Assembly (NCBI RefSeq): GCF_030269925.1
Contig: NC_085123.1
Coordinates: 5,456,001-5,520,000 of the forward strand
Source of the DNA: Bombyx mori
Taxonomy: Eukaryota; Arthropoda; Insecta; Lepidoptera; Bombycidae
Length of the DNA: 64,000 bases
Direction of reading: 5' to 3'
Shown here: piece by piece, positions 1-9,756 of the stretch
How the letters are laid out: each line of letters opens with the position of its first letter
How positions within the stretch are numbered: the first letter of the stretch is position 1
Position numbers and translations under genes: made by a program
The notes under the pieces: generated by a model
What the model saw: the letters and a program-made list of their open reading frames with translations, nothing else
What the model was told of the DNA's origin: nothing
Databases searched by the model: none

Positions 1-553
1 TCTGGGTAATATTAGTTACGTACGTACGTATACTTTATTAGTTACGTAGGAATATCCCAGAGGTCCTAAAACTTTTTACATTTGCTTCTATGTAGTCTTA
101 CCGTCTGTTAAATAACTCGACGAAGGCAAAACTGAAGCCTTTTTCTCTTGAGAACAACTTTCTTATTTTCCGATCTTCTTCAAGTTTGATTTGTGACTAT
201 GTGTTATTTTATTCGATTCAAATGTACACTGGTTATTTAGTTAATCTCAAAATAAATGATAAAAATGTAAATTCGATCAACAAAAAATAACTAAAATACA
301 TTTTGCTATTTTTAATTTTTCACAAAACTTTCATAAATCAACATTCAAATGAAATACAACAAAATTATGGTAAATGCGTAGGGTACGTACATAGAAAGTT
401 TTGCGCAACTCGTAAATTGATGTGTAAAGTGTACATATATTTAGTGCTTTAAAATGTTTTCTCCTTTGCATTTTATACAATTTTCATCCTTTTAAACTAT
501 CTATGGAAACATAACACCATGTTTTTCACGTTATGGTTAAAACTATCACGGAC
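1..553. other. AT-rich non-coding DNA
   Basis: No ORF, domain or recognised repeat, apart from a short acgtacgtacgta run near 18-30. Either 5' flank or intron of the Dscam-like gene. Confidence 0.6.
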
Positions 554-827
554 TTTTTTTTTTTATTGCTTCGATGGGTGGACGAGCTCACAGCCCACCT
601 GGTGTTAAGTGGTTACTGGAGCCCATAGACATCCACAACGTAAATGCGCCACCCACCTTGAGATACAAGTTCTAAGGTCTCAAGTATAGTTACAACGGCT
701 GCCCCACCCTTCAAACCGAAACGCATTACTATTTCACGGCAGAAATAGGCAGGCGGACTTACAAGAGGTCCTACCACCAGTAATTACGCAAATTATAATT
801 TTGCGGGTTTCATTTTTATTACACGAT
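554..827 (-). mobile_element. Bm1-type SINE, 3' part (first half of a split copy)
   Basis: Starts with the T-run (the reverse-complement A tail) and the signature attgcttcgatgggtggac, ending at ttattacacgat where the jockey-like LINE begins. The remaining 5' part resumes at 9021. Bm1 is a Pol III SINE of silkworm that is mobilised by LINE enzymes (family knowledge). Confidence 0.8.
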
Positions 828-1051
828 TTTTTTTTTTTTTTTTTTTTTTTTTTTCCTACCTAAGCTGAGAGCCTTGAGAGGCTATGTCAGCGTAACCCTA
901 ACTTTTGTAGGTGAGCTCACGGGGCTCAAACCTGATGACGTTGCTAACACGAACCCTAGCAAGAGTCGTGCTTCGCAGAATCTACCACCGGATCGGAAAC
1001 GCGACCCACTGAGAAGATCCGGCGAGAAACTCAGTGGGCTGTGTCTGAGAG

Positions 1052-2749
1052 TTAATTTACTCGTCGAGCCCTTCGTCGCAAGCGACGGGTTCGACGAGAA
1101 CGGTGACCGGTGCTTGAATTACCTAAAAGCACCGTTAGTGGATCGGGCGGATCCGAGATGACGTGTTTTGGGCGACGTCGACTGCTTTCCATTCTGTCCG
1201 CAGGATCGGGAATGTAGTTACCGGCGGCCACGATGAGAGGGTTCTCGTGTCGTGCCGCTTTATCGAAGTGGCGCATGGACGCCGACTGCAGATACTTACT
1301 GATGGACTCTAAGTCCAGGTCGTCATGGAGGTCGACGTTCCTGACGAACCACGGGGCTCCGACGGCTATCCTGCAAAAACGGGATTGAATAATTTGGAAT
1401 GACTTTAAGTGAGTGCGGGCCGCGTGAGCGAACACTACACTTGCATAGGTCATGACGGGGCGTATGCAAGTTTTGTAGAGTGTCACCTTATTTCTAAGGG
1501 ACATTTTACTTCGCCTACATATCATCGGGTAGAGACGTCCTAGAATGAAGGCGGCACGATCGCGTACCGTCTTGATGTGGGGGCGGAATGTCATCCTACT
1601 GTCGAGGGTGACGCCTAAATATTTGACCTTCGGGGCCCACGGTATGGGCTGGTCGAACATCGTGATTGGGCGAACGGCGGGGGCGGGGTTATTGACGCGC
1701 CTAGTCGGGAGAGGGATGCTCAGCGTGGTGTTCGGAGGGCGACCCCTTTTGAAGAGCACCGCTGTGCTTTTCGTGGGGTTGATGTCGATGCGCCACTTCC
1801 GGAACCACTGTCCCATGGTGGTAGCCGCGGTCTGAAGTCGTCGATGAAGCAACGCCTTCTTCCTACACGAGTAGTAGATGGCGGTGTCATCGGCGAAGAG
1901 CGCCAGATGGGTCTCCGGAGACCGGGGTATATCGTTGATATACAAACTAAATAGTAACGGGGAGAGGGCGGAGCCTTGCGGGACTCCGGCTGTGACGTGA
2001 CGGGGCCGGGAACGCGTTCCCTCGACTCGATATCGGAACGAACGGTTCGACAAGTAGTCTCGTATGATGAGCACGAGTCTGTCTGGCACTCCCATGTTAT
2101 ACAGTTTGTATATCAAACCGTTGTGCCAGACTTTGTCGAACGCCTTCGCTATATCGAAGAAGAGGGCTCCTGTCGGAATGGGTTTCCGCCTGTTCAGCCC
2201 TAGTAAGATGTGCTCCGTGAGGCGGTGCACTTGATGGACGCATGAGTGTCTGGCGCGGAATCCAAACTGCTCGTCTATAAGAATTTTATTCGCGGATACG
2301 AAGTCCCAGAGGCGTTTACGAAGGAGCCGTTCGTATAGTTTGCCTATCGCCGGGAGGAGACTGATGGGGCGGTAACTCGCGGTTTCGTTCTTCGGTTTGC
2401 CCGGCTTGTGTATGCCGATAACGTCCGCTTCTTTCCACGCCGCGGGAAAGATGCAGTTCGTCATAGCAGCATTTAATATGGTGGCCAACATCGTTATCAG
2501 TTGGGCTGGTAACAGTTTAAGCGCGCGGTTGCGGATGCCGTCGGAGCCGGGAGCTTTCCGTGGTTGTAGGCTATCGATCGCCTCCTTGACCTCGGAAGTG
2601 GTAATGGGGGGTAACGCGTCCGAGGGCGGCAGGGAAGCTCTGCGCTCGACCTCCCTGTCGACGAACTCGGTGTGTTCGGGGTCCGCGTGTTGAGTGCTGG
2701 TGGTGCACTGCTCTTGCAGTGCATCGGCCAGCAACTCTGCCTTGTCATC
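1052..2749 (-). CDS. Jockey-like ORF2, C-terminal part (reverse transcriptase)
   Basis: About 565 residues, read as the continuation of 5737-6960 after the insertion (DDKAELLADALQEQC at the junction). RT motifs are seen: YRPISLLPAIGKLYERLL, FFDIAKAFDKVWH (motif A), GVPQGSALSPLLFSLYIND (motif B) and LALFADDTAIYY (motif C, FADD). The C-terminus is basic (RRARRVN). No disabling mutation is visible other than the split. Related 5'-truncated 3' ends lie at 23.4 and 63.1 kb. Confidence 0.88.
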   Translation of the reverse strand, partial: DDKAELLADALQEQCTTSTQHADPEHTEFVDREVERRASLPPSDALPPITTSEVKEAIDSLQPRKAPGSDGIRNRALKLLPAQLITMLATILNAAMTNCIFPAAWKEADVIGIHKPGKPKNETASYRPISLLPAIGKLYERLLRKRLWDFVSANKILIDEQFGFRARHSCVHQVHRLTEHILLGLNRRKPIPTGALFFDIAKAFDKVWHNGLIYKLYNMGVPDRLVLIIRDYLSNRSFRYRVEGTRSRPRHVTAGVPQGSALSPLLFSLYINDIPRSPETHLALFADDTAIYYSCRKKALLHRRLQTAATTMGQWFRKWRIDINPTKSTAVLFKRGRPPNTTLSIPLPTRRVNNPAPAVRPITMFDQPIPWAPKVKYLGVTLDSRMTFRPHIKTVRDRAAFILGRLYPMICRRSKMSLRNKVTLYKTCIRPVMTYASVVFAHAARTHLKSFQIIQSRFCRIAVGAPWFVRNVDLHDDLDLESISKYLQSASMRHFDKAARHENPLIVAAGNYIPDPADRMESSRRRPKHVISDPPDPLTVLLGNSSTGHRSRRTRRLRRRARRVN

Positions 2750-5700
2750 AAATCAAATCAAATCAAATCAAAAAAGTTTTATTCAACATAAATGAAAGTA
2801 CATACTTGTTGAACGTCAAAAGAATTACCGCCAATTCACAAGAATTAGCCTCCGTCCTGAGAAGAATTGGCAAGAAACTCAGCGGGCATGTTTTTTTTTT
2901 TTTTAATATTAGATTTTTATTTTTATTTTAAATATTTTTTTTTTTTTTAAATATTCATATTACAATAAGTAATTATAACATAACAATTTTACAATATTGA
3001 AATTCCCGGAGCGAGCAACTCATTCCCACTTTGTGCAATCTTCTAGATAATCATTGACTTTATAGTAAGCTTTATTGCACAGATGTTCTTTAATAGTTTT
3101 CTTAAACCTATGTATATGTAGGTTCTGAACATCTTGTGGGATTTTGTTGTACAGGCGCACAGACAAACACCCGAATGAATTTCGTATCTTATGTAACCTA
3201 CTCATCGGCACAACAAGCTTGTGTTTGTTCCTAGTATTTCTATTATGTATGTCCGACATCTTAGGAAACTCCTCAATATGTTTACGAACATACATCAAAT
3301 TTTCAAAGATGTACTGGGATGGCATAGTGAGAACTTTAATTTCTTTAAATTTTTCCCTCAGGGATTCCCTTGAGTGCATGTTATAAATAGCACGTATAGC
3401 TCTTTTCTGCAGAATAAATATCATTTCTACATCGGCCGCATTGCCCCATAGCAAAATGCCATAGGACATGACACTGTGGAAGTAACTAAAGTAAACTAAA
3501 CGGGCCGTGTCCGCATTTGTTAACATTCTAATTTTTTTTACTGCGTATGCTGCAGAGCTAAGCTTACTCGCCAATTTATGAATATGAGGTCCCCACTGCA
3601 GTTTGGAGTCCACTGTTATACCAAGAAATACGGTTGACTCAACAAGCTCCAATGATTCCTCAGAAACAATTACATTACTATCTACTTGTCTCACATTTAA
3701 AGATGATTTAATACATTTTAAAGTAAATTTAATACATTTCGTTTTCTTACTATTCAATAATAGGTTATTGATACGGAACCAATGAACCACACACGAAATC
3801 GCATCATTCACTTCGTCATAGACTTGTAATTGTCGTTTAATTTTAAATAATAAAGATGTATCATCTGCGAATAATACGACCTCGTGTCGGGACTCAATAA
3901 AACTAGGCAAATCGTTTATATATATTAGAAATAAAAAAGGACCCAAAATGGAACCCTGAGGTACACCCATTTTCAACGTGGTGCCTGAAGATCTATTTCC
4001 TTTCACATCTACTGTTTGTATCCTTCCTGATAAATAGGAAGTAATAAGTTCCAATGCACCATCCCTAATACCATAGTGATGTAGTTTCCTCACCAATGTT
4101 TCATGTTCAACACAGTCAAATGCTTTGGATAAGTCACAGAAAATTCCAAGACAATCATGCGATTCCTCCCAAGATTGAAATATATTTTTGATTAGATAAG
4201 CACCTGCATCAGTTGTAGAGCGACCCCTTGTAAACCCGAATTGTTTATTATGAAGCAGGTTATTTGATTTAAAATGTTCTAAAAGTTGTGTCAAAATAAT
4301 TTTTTCAAAGATTTTACTCAACGTAGGAAGTACTGAAATAGGTCTATAGTTAGAGGGGTCATCAGTACTACCAGATTTAAAAAGAGGAATCACTTTACTA
4401 TGTTTCATTAAGTCAGGAAATACACCACACTTAATACAATCATTAAAAATACTAACAAGATGAGAAGCAATAATGTCTATTACAGACTTCAAAACCTTTA
4501 CTGATATTCCCCACAAGTCAGCTGTATTTTTTACATTAAGGCTATTAAAGCTTTTTATTATATTGTTTGAATTAATTTTCTTAAATTTAAAAATTTCATT
4601 GCATTTCTTGACATGGTTATGCAATAATATTTCAGCTGCTGTGGGGGATGAATTTAGAGATGTGGTAGTTGAAACTGGAATGTCAGAGAAAAACTTTTCA
4701 AAAGCATTAGCCACATCTTCATGACTAGTTACCAATTTATCGTCTATTTTTAACGAGAATTCTTGATGGCTATTTCTGACTTTTCCACTTTCTCTACCAA
4801 TGATGTTCCAAGTCATCTTTATCTTGTCAGGGGCATTTTTGATTAAATCACTTAAATGTAAAGATTTTGCCGCTAAACAAACTTTTCTAAATAGTTTGGA
4901 ATAGTTCCTGACATATTGATGAAATGTTTCATCATTATTATAAGCTTTTTCAGAATACAGATCATACAATTTTTTTCTACTTTTGTACACTCCGGTGGTG
5001 GCCCACTCGCTGAACACCGTTTTGTTTTTTAATGTTACAGTTTTAGGAATAAATACATCAGTAAAGACCATATTAATTCTCTCAAACATATTTTGGTATG
5101 ATAAATTTGGGTTTTTGTTATAAATAATTTCTGAATGTTCTTGCTTAATATTATTTCTAAACTTCTCAATTCGTTTTTTATTAATAGGAACAATCACAAG
5201 AGTATTTTTATCTTTAGAATTCATAATAGATTCAAAAGACACAAATTGTCCACTATGGTCTGATGTTAATTGATTAATAATTTTTTTGTTAATCGGTGTT
5301 ACATTTGTAAATATGTTATCTAAACATGTTGCCGATGTGGTCGTTGTCCTAGTAGGCTCTAGAAATAAGTTTGGGAGGTTATATGACTTTAACAATGTTC
5401 TGAATCTAATAGTGGTATTTGTGTTTTCTAAAAGATTGATATTATAATCACCACATACAAAAATTTGTTTATTAGAGACAGAAAGCTTTAGCAATACATT
5501 TTCCAAAATATTTTCAAAAGAATCATATAACGCATCAGGAGGTCTGTACACACTTACAACAATGAATCGCTCAAGCTCTACACAGGCCATTTCAATAATC
5601 CGTTCCACAGAGAGGCTCACAATGTCTCTACGTTCCTTACATTTATAATCTTTATTAACAATGATCAGTGAGCCACCTCGTATAGCATTCTCTCTGCAGA

Positions 5701-5757
5701 AGGAACTCACAACCTGGTGATTTTTAAAATTACAATTTAATTCATATTTTTTAATTC
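2750..5757 (-). mobile_element. CR1/jockey-group LINE, 5'-truncated, nested in the jockey-like ORF2
   Basis: Inserted between two GTCATC copies (2744-2749 and 5758-5763). The 3' end is a microsatellite tail of tcaaa units (2750-2773 as read on +), not poly(A), followed by a 3' UTR with T-runs and the ORF. The 5' end cuts into the endonuclease domain, so this is a dead-on-arrival copy. A fragment of the same 3' UTR and tail lies at 32994-33210. Confidence 0.82.
3020..5710 (-). CDS. CR1-like LINE ORF2 (endonuclease remnant and reverse transcriptase)
   Basis: 896 residues open. The N-terminus lacks the first endonuclease motifs but keeps GGSLIIVN, VVSVYRPPD, FVCGDYNINLLE and SDHSGQFVSFE. The RT core has NYRPISVLPTLSKIFEKII, GIFCDLSKAFDCVEH (motif A), GVPQGSILGPFLFLIYIND (motif B) and VVLFADDTSLLF (motif C). 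The AT-rich codons contrast with the GC-rich host LINE. The frame continues upstream without an ATG to the truncation point, so the listed start is nominal. The clade is uncertain: the microsatellite tail favours CR1-like, but jockey relatives are possible. Confidence 0.82.
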   Translation of the reverse strand: MSSFCRENAIRGGSLIIVNKDYKCKERRDIVSLSVERIIEMACVELERFIVVSVYRPPDALYDSFENILENVLLKLSVSNKQIFVCGDYNINLLENTNTTIRFRTLLKSYNLPNLFLEPTRTTTTSATCLDNIFTNVTPINKKIINQLTSDHSGQFVSFESIMNSKDKNTLVIVPINKKRIEKFRNNIKQEHSEIIYNKNPNLSYQNMFERINMVFTDVFIPKTVTLKNKTVFSEWATTGVYKSRKKLYDLYSEKAYNNDETFHQYVRNYSKLFRKVCLAAKSLHLSDLIKNAPDKIKMTWNIIGRESGKVRNSHQEFSLKIDDKLVTSHEDVANAFEKFFSDIPVSTTTSLNSSPTAAEILLHNHVKKCNEIFKFKKINSNNIIKSFNSLNVKNTADLWGISVKVLKSVIDIIASHLVSIFNDCIKCGVFPDLMKHSKVIPLFKSGSTDDPSNYRPISVLPTLSKIFEKIILTQLLEHFKSNNLLHNKQFGFTRGRSTTDAGAYLIKNIFQSWEESHDCLGIFCDLSKAFDCVEHETLVRKLHHYGIRDGALELITSYLSGRIQTVDVKGNRSSGTTLKMGVPQGSILGPFLFLIYINDLPSFIESRHEVVLFADDTSLLFKIKRQLQVYDEVNDAISCVVHWFRINNLLLNSKKTKCIKFTLKCIKSSLNVRQVDSNVIVSEESLELVESTVFLGITVDSKLQWGPHIHKLASKLSSAAYAVKKIRMLTNADTARLVYFSYFHSVMSYGILLWGNAADVEMIFILQKRAIRAIYNMHSRESLREKFKEIKVLTMPSQYIFENLMYVRKHIEEFPKMSDIHNRNTRNKHKLVVPMSRLHKIRNSFGCLSVRLYNKIPQDVQNLHIHRFKKTIKEHLCNKAYYKVNDYLEDCTKWE

Positions 5758-6960
5758 GTCATCGTATTCGTCATCGTAAGCCGGTGATTGGCCTGAGGGG
5801 CGTACGAGAGGCGGCATAGTGACGATAGTTTCGGACTTGAGGGTCCTAGCTAGTCGCCAGTATGCTTGGTGAGTGGGCGCGAGTTCTTTTAAATAACTAT
5901 CCCAGTTTTCGTTTCGGGCGTCGCTCAAGCGGGATTTGACCTCCCGCTGTAAGCGACGCATCCGAGTCCGGTTTGAATCCGTGGGATATCGATCGTAGGC
6001 CCGGATTGCCGCGTTCCTAACTCTAACGAGGTCCCTAAGATCGGGGGAAAGTCTGATGCGGTGGAAGCAGTCCTCTACATCAACTTGCTTTGAAGATCTT
6101 GTGATCGCCGTCGAGACGTGATCAGTGAAGATGTTTATGGATTCGACGGTGTCCTCGGGGGATGGAGTTGAATCCGGGCCGCAAGGGAGGATTGGTGGAG
6201 CGGTGTCAGCTAGGCACGTGCCCAGCTTCTTCCAATCCACCATGGTCCTCGTATCTGGTTCGCGGTTGAGTGGGCGACCGAGCTGCATGACGACAGGTCG
6301 GTGGTCTGAGTCGAGTTCTGACATTGCCTCGATGGAGCGCAAGCGCAGAGTTACGTTCCTCAGCAGTGCCAGATCTATTGTGCTCGGACGACGCGCGGCG
6401 TTGTACGGATAGCACGTGGGGGTCGGGGGGTTGAATATCTCGAATGTGAGGTCGTCTATGAACGCGTCGAGACGCCTACCGTTCACATTCGTGCGATGGC
6501 AGTTCCACCTAGTGTGGTGGCAATTTAAATCGCCTGCCAGAATGACCGCGTCCCCCATACCGAGTAGTGTCTCGAGGTCACTGCTCAGGAGGGGTTTGTC
6601 AGGAGGGAGATATACGGATGCGATGACGATCGGCTGGTGTCCCGTCAGCGCGATGCGGCACACTGACGCCTCGATATGTAAGAGCGAGGGAGTATCGAGA
6701 GGGACGCAGTGCAGGGCCCTCCTATAGTAAATGACAGTACCGCCCTTGCGGGTGGAGAGTCTGTCATTCCTAACCATGACGTAATTCGCGACTTTGGGGT
6801 CGCGACGCGAGGGCTTTAGGAAGGTCTCCTGCACCAGAAGGATGTCGATGAGATTGTCACGTAGAAACTCATAAACCTGGTCGCGCTGACGCGCGAGTCC
6901 GTTAGCATTGTAGAATGCTAACTTCAAAGAATGGGGTTTTAATCTCGCGTTGCACGCCAT
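5737..6960 (-). CDS. Jockey-like ORF2, N-terminal part (AP-type endonuclease)
   Basis: Starts MACNARLKPHSLKLAFYNAN and continues with endonuclease/exonuclease/phosphatase motifs VQETFLKP, VYLPPD, AGDLNCHHTRWNC and DSDHRPVVM, the catalytic core that nicks target DNA. It ends in a linker (SGQSPAYDDEYDD), after which the frame runs into the inserted CR1-like LINE. The reverse transcriptase half resumes in the same frame at 2749. The last few residues listed for this open frame belong to the inserted element. Confidence 0.85.
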   Translation of the reverse strand: MACNARLKPHSLKLAFYNANGLARQRDQVYEFLRDNLIDILLVQETFLKPSRRDPKVANYVMVRNDRLSTRKGGTVIYYRRALHCVPLDTPSLLHIEASVCRIALTGHQPIVIASVYLPPDKPLLSSDLETLLGMGDAVILAGDLNCHHTRWNCHRTNVNGRRLDAFIDDLTFEIFNPPTPTCYPYNAARRPSTIDLALLRNVTLRLRSIEAMSELDSDHRPVVMQLGRPLNREPDTRTMVDWKKLGTCLADTAPPILPCGPDSTPSPEDTVESINIFTDHVSTAITRSSKQVDVEDCFHRIRLSPDLRDLVRVRNAAIRAYDRYPTDSNRTRMRRLQREVKSRLSDARNENWDSYLKELAPTHQAYWRLARTLKSETIVTMPPLVRPSGQSPAYDDEYDDELKNMN

Positions 6961-6973
6961 TGATTACCGGTAA

Positions 6974-8500
6974 TCAAACCAGCGTGCGCTGGACGGACTC
7001 GATGACGTCGATGTACTCGAACGTCGCGTTTAGGCGGTCTTCGGCCGTGACCGCTCTGCGCATGGCGTCGGCGAACGCACGCATGCGGTCGATGTTTATC
7101 GCGGCGATGTAGTCGCGAATAATTGTAAAGTCGTTTGAGTGCGCGGGGCCGGGGCGAGGCGCGGGACCGGGCGCGGGCGCGGGGGCGGGGCGCAGCGCGA
7201 GTAGAGGTTGCGGCGCGTACCGCGGTTGGGGTGCCGGTGTCGTTCCTGCCTTCGTGAACGGCAACGGTTTCGCCCACGCGGAGACGGTGGGCACCGGAGC
7301 CGGTACGAAAGCCGGTTTCGGCGCGCGGGGCGCCGAAGTCTTTGGGCCAGCGGTTTTAGGGGGCGCGTTTGCCGGGCGCTTCCGTGGAGCCTTGGGGCAT
7401 CCACGGTAGTTGGCCGTGTGTCCCTGCTTGCGGCAGAGTACACAGCTCGGCGGCTCCGTCGCTGTCTCCTTCACGCGCGAGCAGTCGGTGGTCGCGTGAT
7501 CGTCTAAACATTTCACGCAACGCGGTCGCGCGTTGCAGTTACGCGCGGAGTGGCCATATAGCTGGCAACGGTGGCACTGCCCGGGAGTGCCGCGTTTGTA
7601 GGGGGCCTCTACGGTGACCCCCGATAGGCCGCACACGGTGCGGAGACATGAGGCAATTTTCTTGCCCTCCGGTGTGGCTTCTAGTGCTACGAGCACCATA
7701 TCGTACGCGAATTTGTCGCGCCCGCTGTGCATCCGGTGCACACTTATGACGGGGTAGGACTGACCTACCAGGTCATTCTTGATTTGCTCGACGTCGAGCT
7801 CTTTGGGGACTCCGCGTATTACGACGCGGAGTTCACGCTCCTCCTGGAGCGCATAGGTATGATACCCTATGCGTTCCTTGCGGAGGTATGCTGTCAAAGA
7901 CCTATGGTCGTCGGATGACTCTACTTTGATTTGTATTCCATGCGGAATATTCCTCGCATGGACTACATTTATCTTGTTGGCCTTAAGGGCCAGGGATACG
8001 CGATCCCAAGAAGATTTTTCCCGCAGGATGACCGGCGGCGGCGCGGGAACTTTTCGGACGGGCGCGGGCCCGGGGCGCGGCGACGGGGTTGCGCGGCGAG
8101 GGGAGTCGGGTGAGACCACGACTTTAGGCCGCGACGCGTTCGCGGCCTTCGGTTGTTTCGGCGCCGCGGACGGTTCCACGGCGCGGGCGCGTTTTTTCCC
8201 GCGCGCGACGGTGGTGAACCCTTCCGAGGTTCCCGGTTGGGGACTCGCGGCGGACTCGTACTCCATTTCCGACTCGGAGTCGGAGCCGGAGCTTGCCGCT
8301 ACGGAGGACGCGATCGACGCGGGCGCGGGGGTGGGGGGCGACATCGGCGAGTCGCGAGGTACCGGCGCGGGGGGCGACAACGGAGAGTCGCGGAATGCCG
8401 GCGCGTCAAGGCCGGCCTTGTAGGCTTCAAATCTCGTGATGATGTCCGGACAAAAATCACGGACGAACTTCAAAAAGAGCGCGCCATTGGCGTCACTCAT
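6974..8500 (-). CDS. Jockey-like ORF1 (gag-like nucleic-acid-binding protein)
   Basis: 508 residues beginning MSDANGALFLKFVRDF. The N-terminal half is rich in Pro, Ala and Ser. A central PRE_C2HC-like region follows, then three zinc knuckles near residues 308-370: CHRCQLYGHSARNC, CVKCLDDHATTDC and CVLCRKQGHTANYRGC. The C-terminus is a proline-rich stretch and a short helix. In jockey-clade LINEs this protein coats the RNA and helps form the RNP (family knowledge). The stop lies 13 bp before the ORF2 ATG. No frameshift or internal stop is seen. Confidence 0.85.
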   Translation of the reverse strand: MSDANGALFLKFVRDFCPDIITRFEAYKAGLDAPAFRDSPLSPPAPVPRDSPMSPPTPAPASIASSVAASSGSDSESEMEYESAASPQPGTSEGFTTVARGKKRARAVEPSAAPKQPKAANASRPKVVVSPDSPRRATPSPRPGPAPVRKVPAPPPVILREKSSWDRVSLALKANKINVVHARNIPHGIQIKVESSDDHRSLTAYLRKERIGYHTYALQEERELRVVIRGVPKELDVEQIKNDLVGQSYPVISVHRMHSGRDKFAYDMVLVALEATPEGKKIASCLRTVCGLSGVTVEAPYKRGTPGQCHRCQLYGHSARNCNARPRCVKCLDDHATTDCSRVKETATEPPSCVLCRKQGHTANYRGCPKAPRKRPANAPPKTAGPKTSAPRAPKPAFVPAPVPTVSAWAKPLPFTKAGTTPAPQPRYAPQPLLALRPAPAPAPGPAPRPGPAHSNDFTIIRDYIAAINIDRMRAFADAMRRAVTAEDRLNATFEYIDVIESVQRTLV

Positions 8501-9020
8501 GGTGACGTGTGTGCCCAGGGGGGGCGTCCCCGGGACTTAAGCAAACTCGCCGAAAGGCGAGTCCCCTGAGTGGGATTTATACCCCCTGCGCTGTACCTGC
8601 CAGCAGTGATTTGCAGGGGGGGGATGCCTATGCCGTGAAAACGGCAGTCAGCTGGGATTGGGGTGGAGAGTTTGGGAAGGTGGGACCCCACTGGGTTGTG
8701 AGTGCCACAACAAGCGGTGATCGCAGTGGGGGTTCAGTCTTTAAAAAGACTGTTTTGCACGACGGATAGATAAATAAATTTAATAAATGGTAATGAATGA
8801 ATGAATGTGAATTGGCGTTTTCGAATGTAGAACAAACGAATTCGAATTGCTTTTTCGACCAAAGGTCGCTACGCCAGCGCCCGTGCGTCAGGAATTCACA
8901 ACAAAGTCGCGATCGACGCGACAGCGACAATGTCGTGTAAACCAAAACACAAGTTCGCGACGGCAGCGACAATAATTCGAGAAAACACGTCCGGACTCGA
9001 CAGCGTTGCAAACGGAATTG
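8501..9020 (-). other. Jockey-like LINE 5' UTR
   Basis: 520 bp between the ORF1 start and the target duplication. It has GC-rich blocks, a stem-like pair of cgccgaaaggcg near 8550 and repeats of gcgacagcgacaat around 8918-8970. It is expected to carry the element's internal promoter (family knowledge). No promoter motif could be proven by eye. Confidence 0.6.
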
Positions 9021-9184
9021 ATTACACGATGTTATTCCTTCACCGTGGAAGTCAATCGTGAACATTTGTTGAGTACGTATTTCATTAGAAAAATTGGTAC
9101 CCGCCTGCGGGATTCGAACACTGGTGCATCGCTTTAACACGAATGCACCGGACGTCTTATCCGTTAGGCCACGACGACTTCAAA
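9021..9184 (-). mobile_element. Bm1-type SINE, 5' tRNA-like part (second half of a split copy)
   Basis: Continues the Bm1 copy cut at 827, repeating ATTACACGAT (818-827 and 9021-9030). Contains the tRNA-derived head. On the minus strand the B-box-like gttcgaatcc and the A-box-like tggcctaac lie between about 9110 and 9175. It is a SINE promoter, not a functional tRNA gene. Confidence 0.8.
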
Positions 9185-9507
9185 CTCCTCTGGTAACGGT
9201 TATTTTTAATTGACTTTGTAAACATTTAGGCATTGAGCTCACCTCATTGGTAAATAGTCATCATAAATCATGAACATCAAAAAATATAAGAGGTACAGTC
9301 AAGCCGGTGCAGTGCAGCTTTTAAATTATTGAAAAATTATCATTATCAAACGTTTACGCGTTACTATCATTTTTGCGGTAGACAACAAACTTTCAGTTCT
9401 GATATCAAACAATGGATACGCGATTTCTCGCCCAAATAATTGTAAAACAATGAATATTTTAAAAATAATATAATATTCACACATCGAAGAGCGACCAGAA
9501 GCACATT

Positions 9508-9756
9508 ATTACTGGTGGTAGGACCTCTTGAGAGTCTGCGCGGGTAGGTACCACCTCCCTGCCTATTTCTGCCGTGAAGCAGTAATGCGTTTCGGCTTGA
9601 AGGGTGGGGCAGCCGTTGTAACTATACTTGAGACCTTAGAACTTATATCTCAGGGTGGGTGGCACATTTGCGTTGTAGATGTCTATGGGCTCCGGTAACT
9701 ACTTAACATCAGGTGGACCGTGAGCTCAACCACCCAACTAAGCAATAAAAAAAAAA
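9508..9756 (+). mobile_element. Bm1-type SINE, 5'-truncated
   Basis: Begins attactggtggtaggacctc and ends in ataaaaaaaaaa. Carries the conserved tgaagcagtaatgcgtttcg and ggtgggtggcacattt blocks. It lacks the tRNA-like head. Confidence 0.85.

Larger units (their letters stand above)
828..9020 (-). mobile_element. Jockey-like non-LTR retrotransposon, full length, interrupted
   Basis: Runs from a poly(A) tail (T-run 828-854) through the 3' UTR, ORF2, ORF1 and a GC-rich 5' UTR to 9020, flanked by the 10-bp target duplication ATTACACGAT. ORF1 and ORF2 are both open apart from one 3.0-kb LINE inserted in ORF2 (2750-5757). GC content is far above that of the surrounding intronic DNA. The long open frames and the intact target duplication suggest a recent insertion. 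Confidence 0.88.

Noticed and set aside
1545..2693. Several + strand frames opposite the LINE reverse transcriptase
   Set aside because: GC-rich antisense shadows of the LINE ORF2 with no motif.
7208..8569. Frames opposite and out of frame with jockey-like ORF1
   Set aside because: High GC keeps alternative frames open. Only the minus-strand ORF1 has zinc knuckles.
9100..9180. tRNA gene
   Set aside because: A-box and B-box-like sequences belong to the Bm1 SINE head. The cloverleaf is incomplete and the same sequence recurs at 39930 and 53360.
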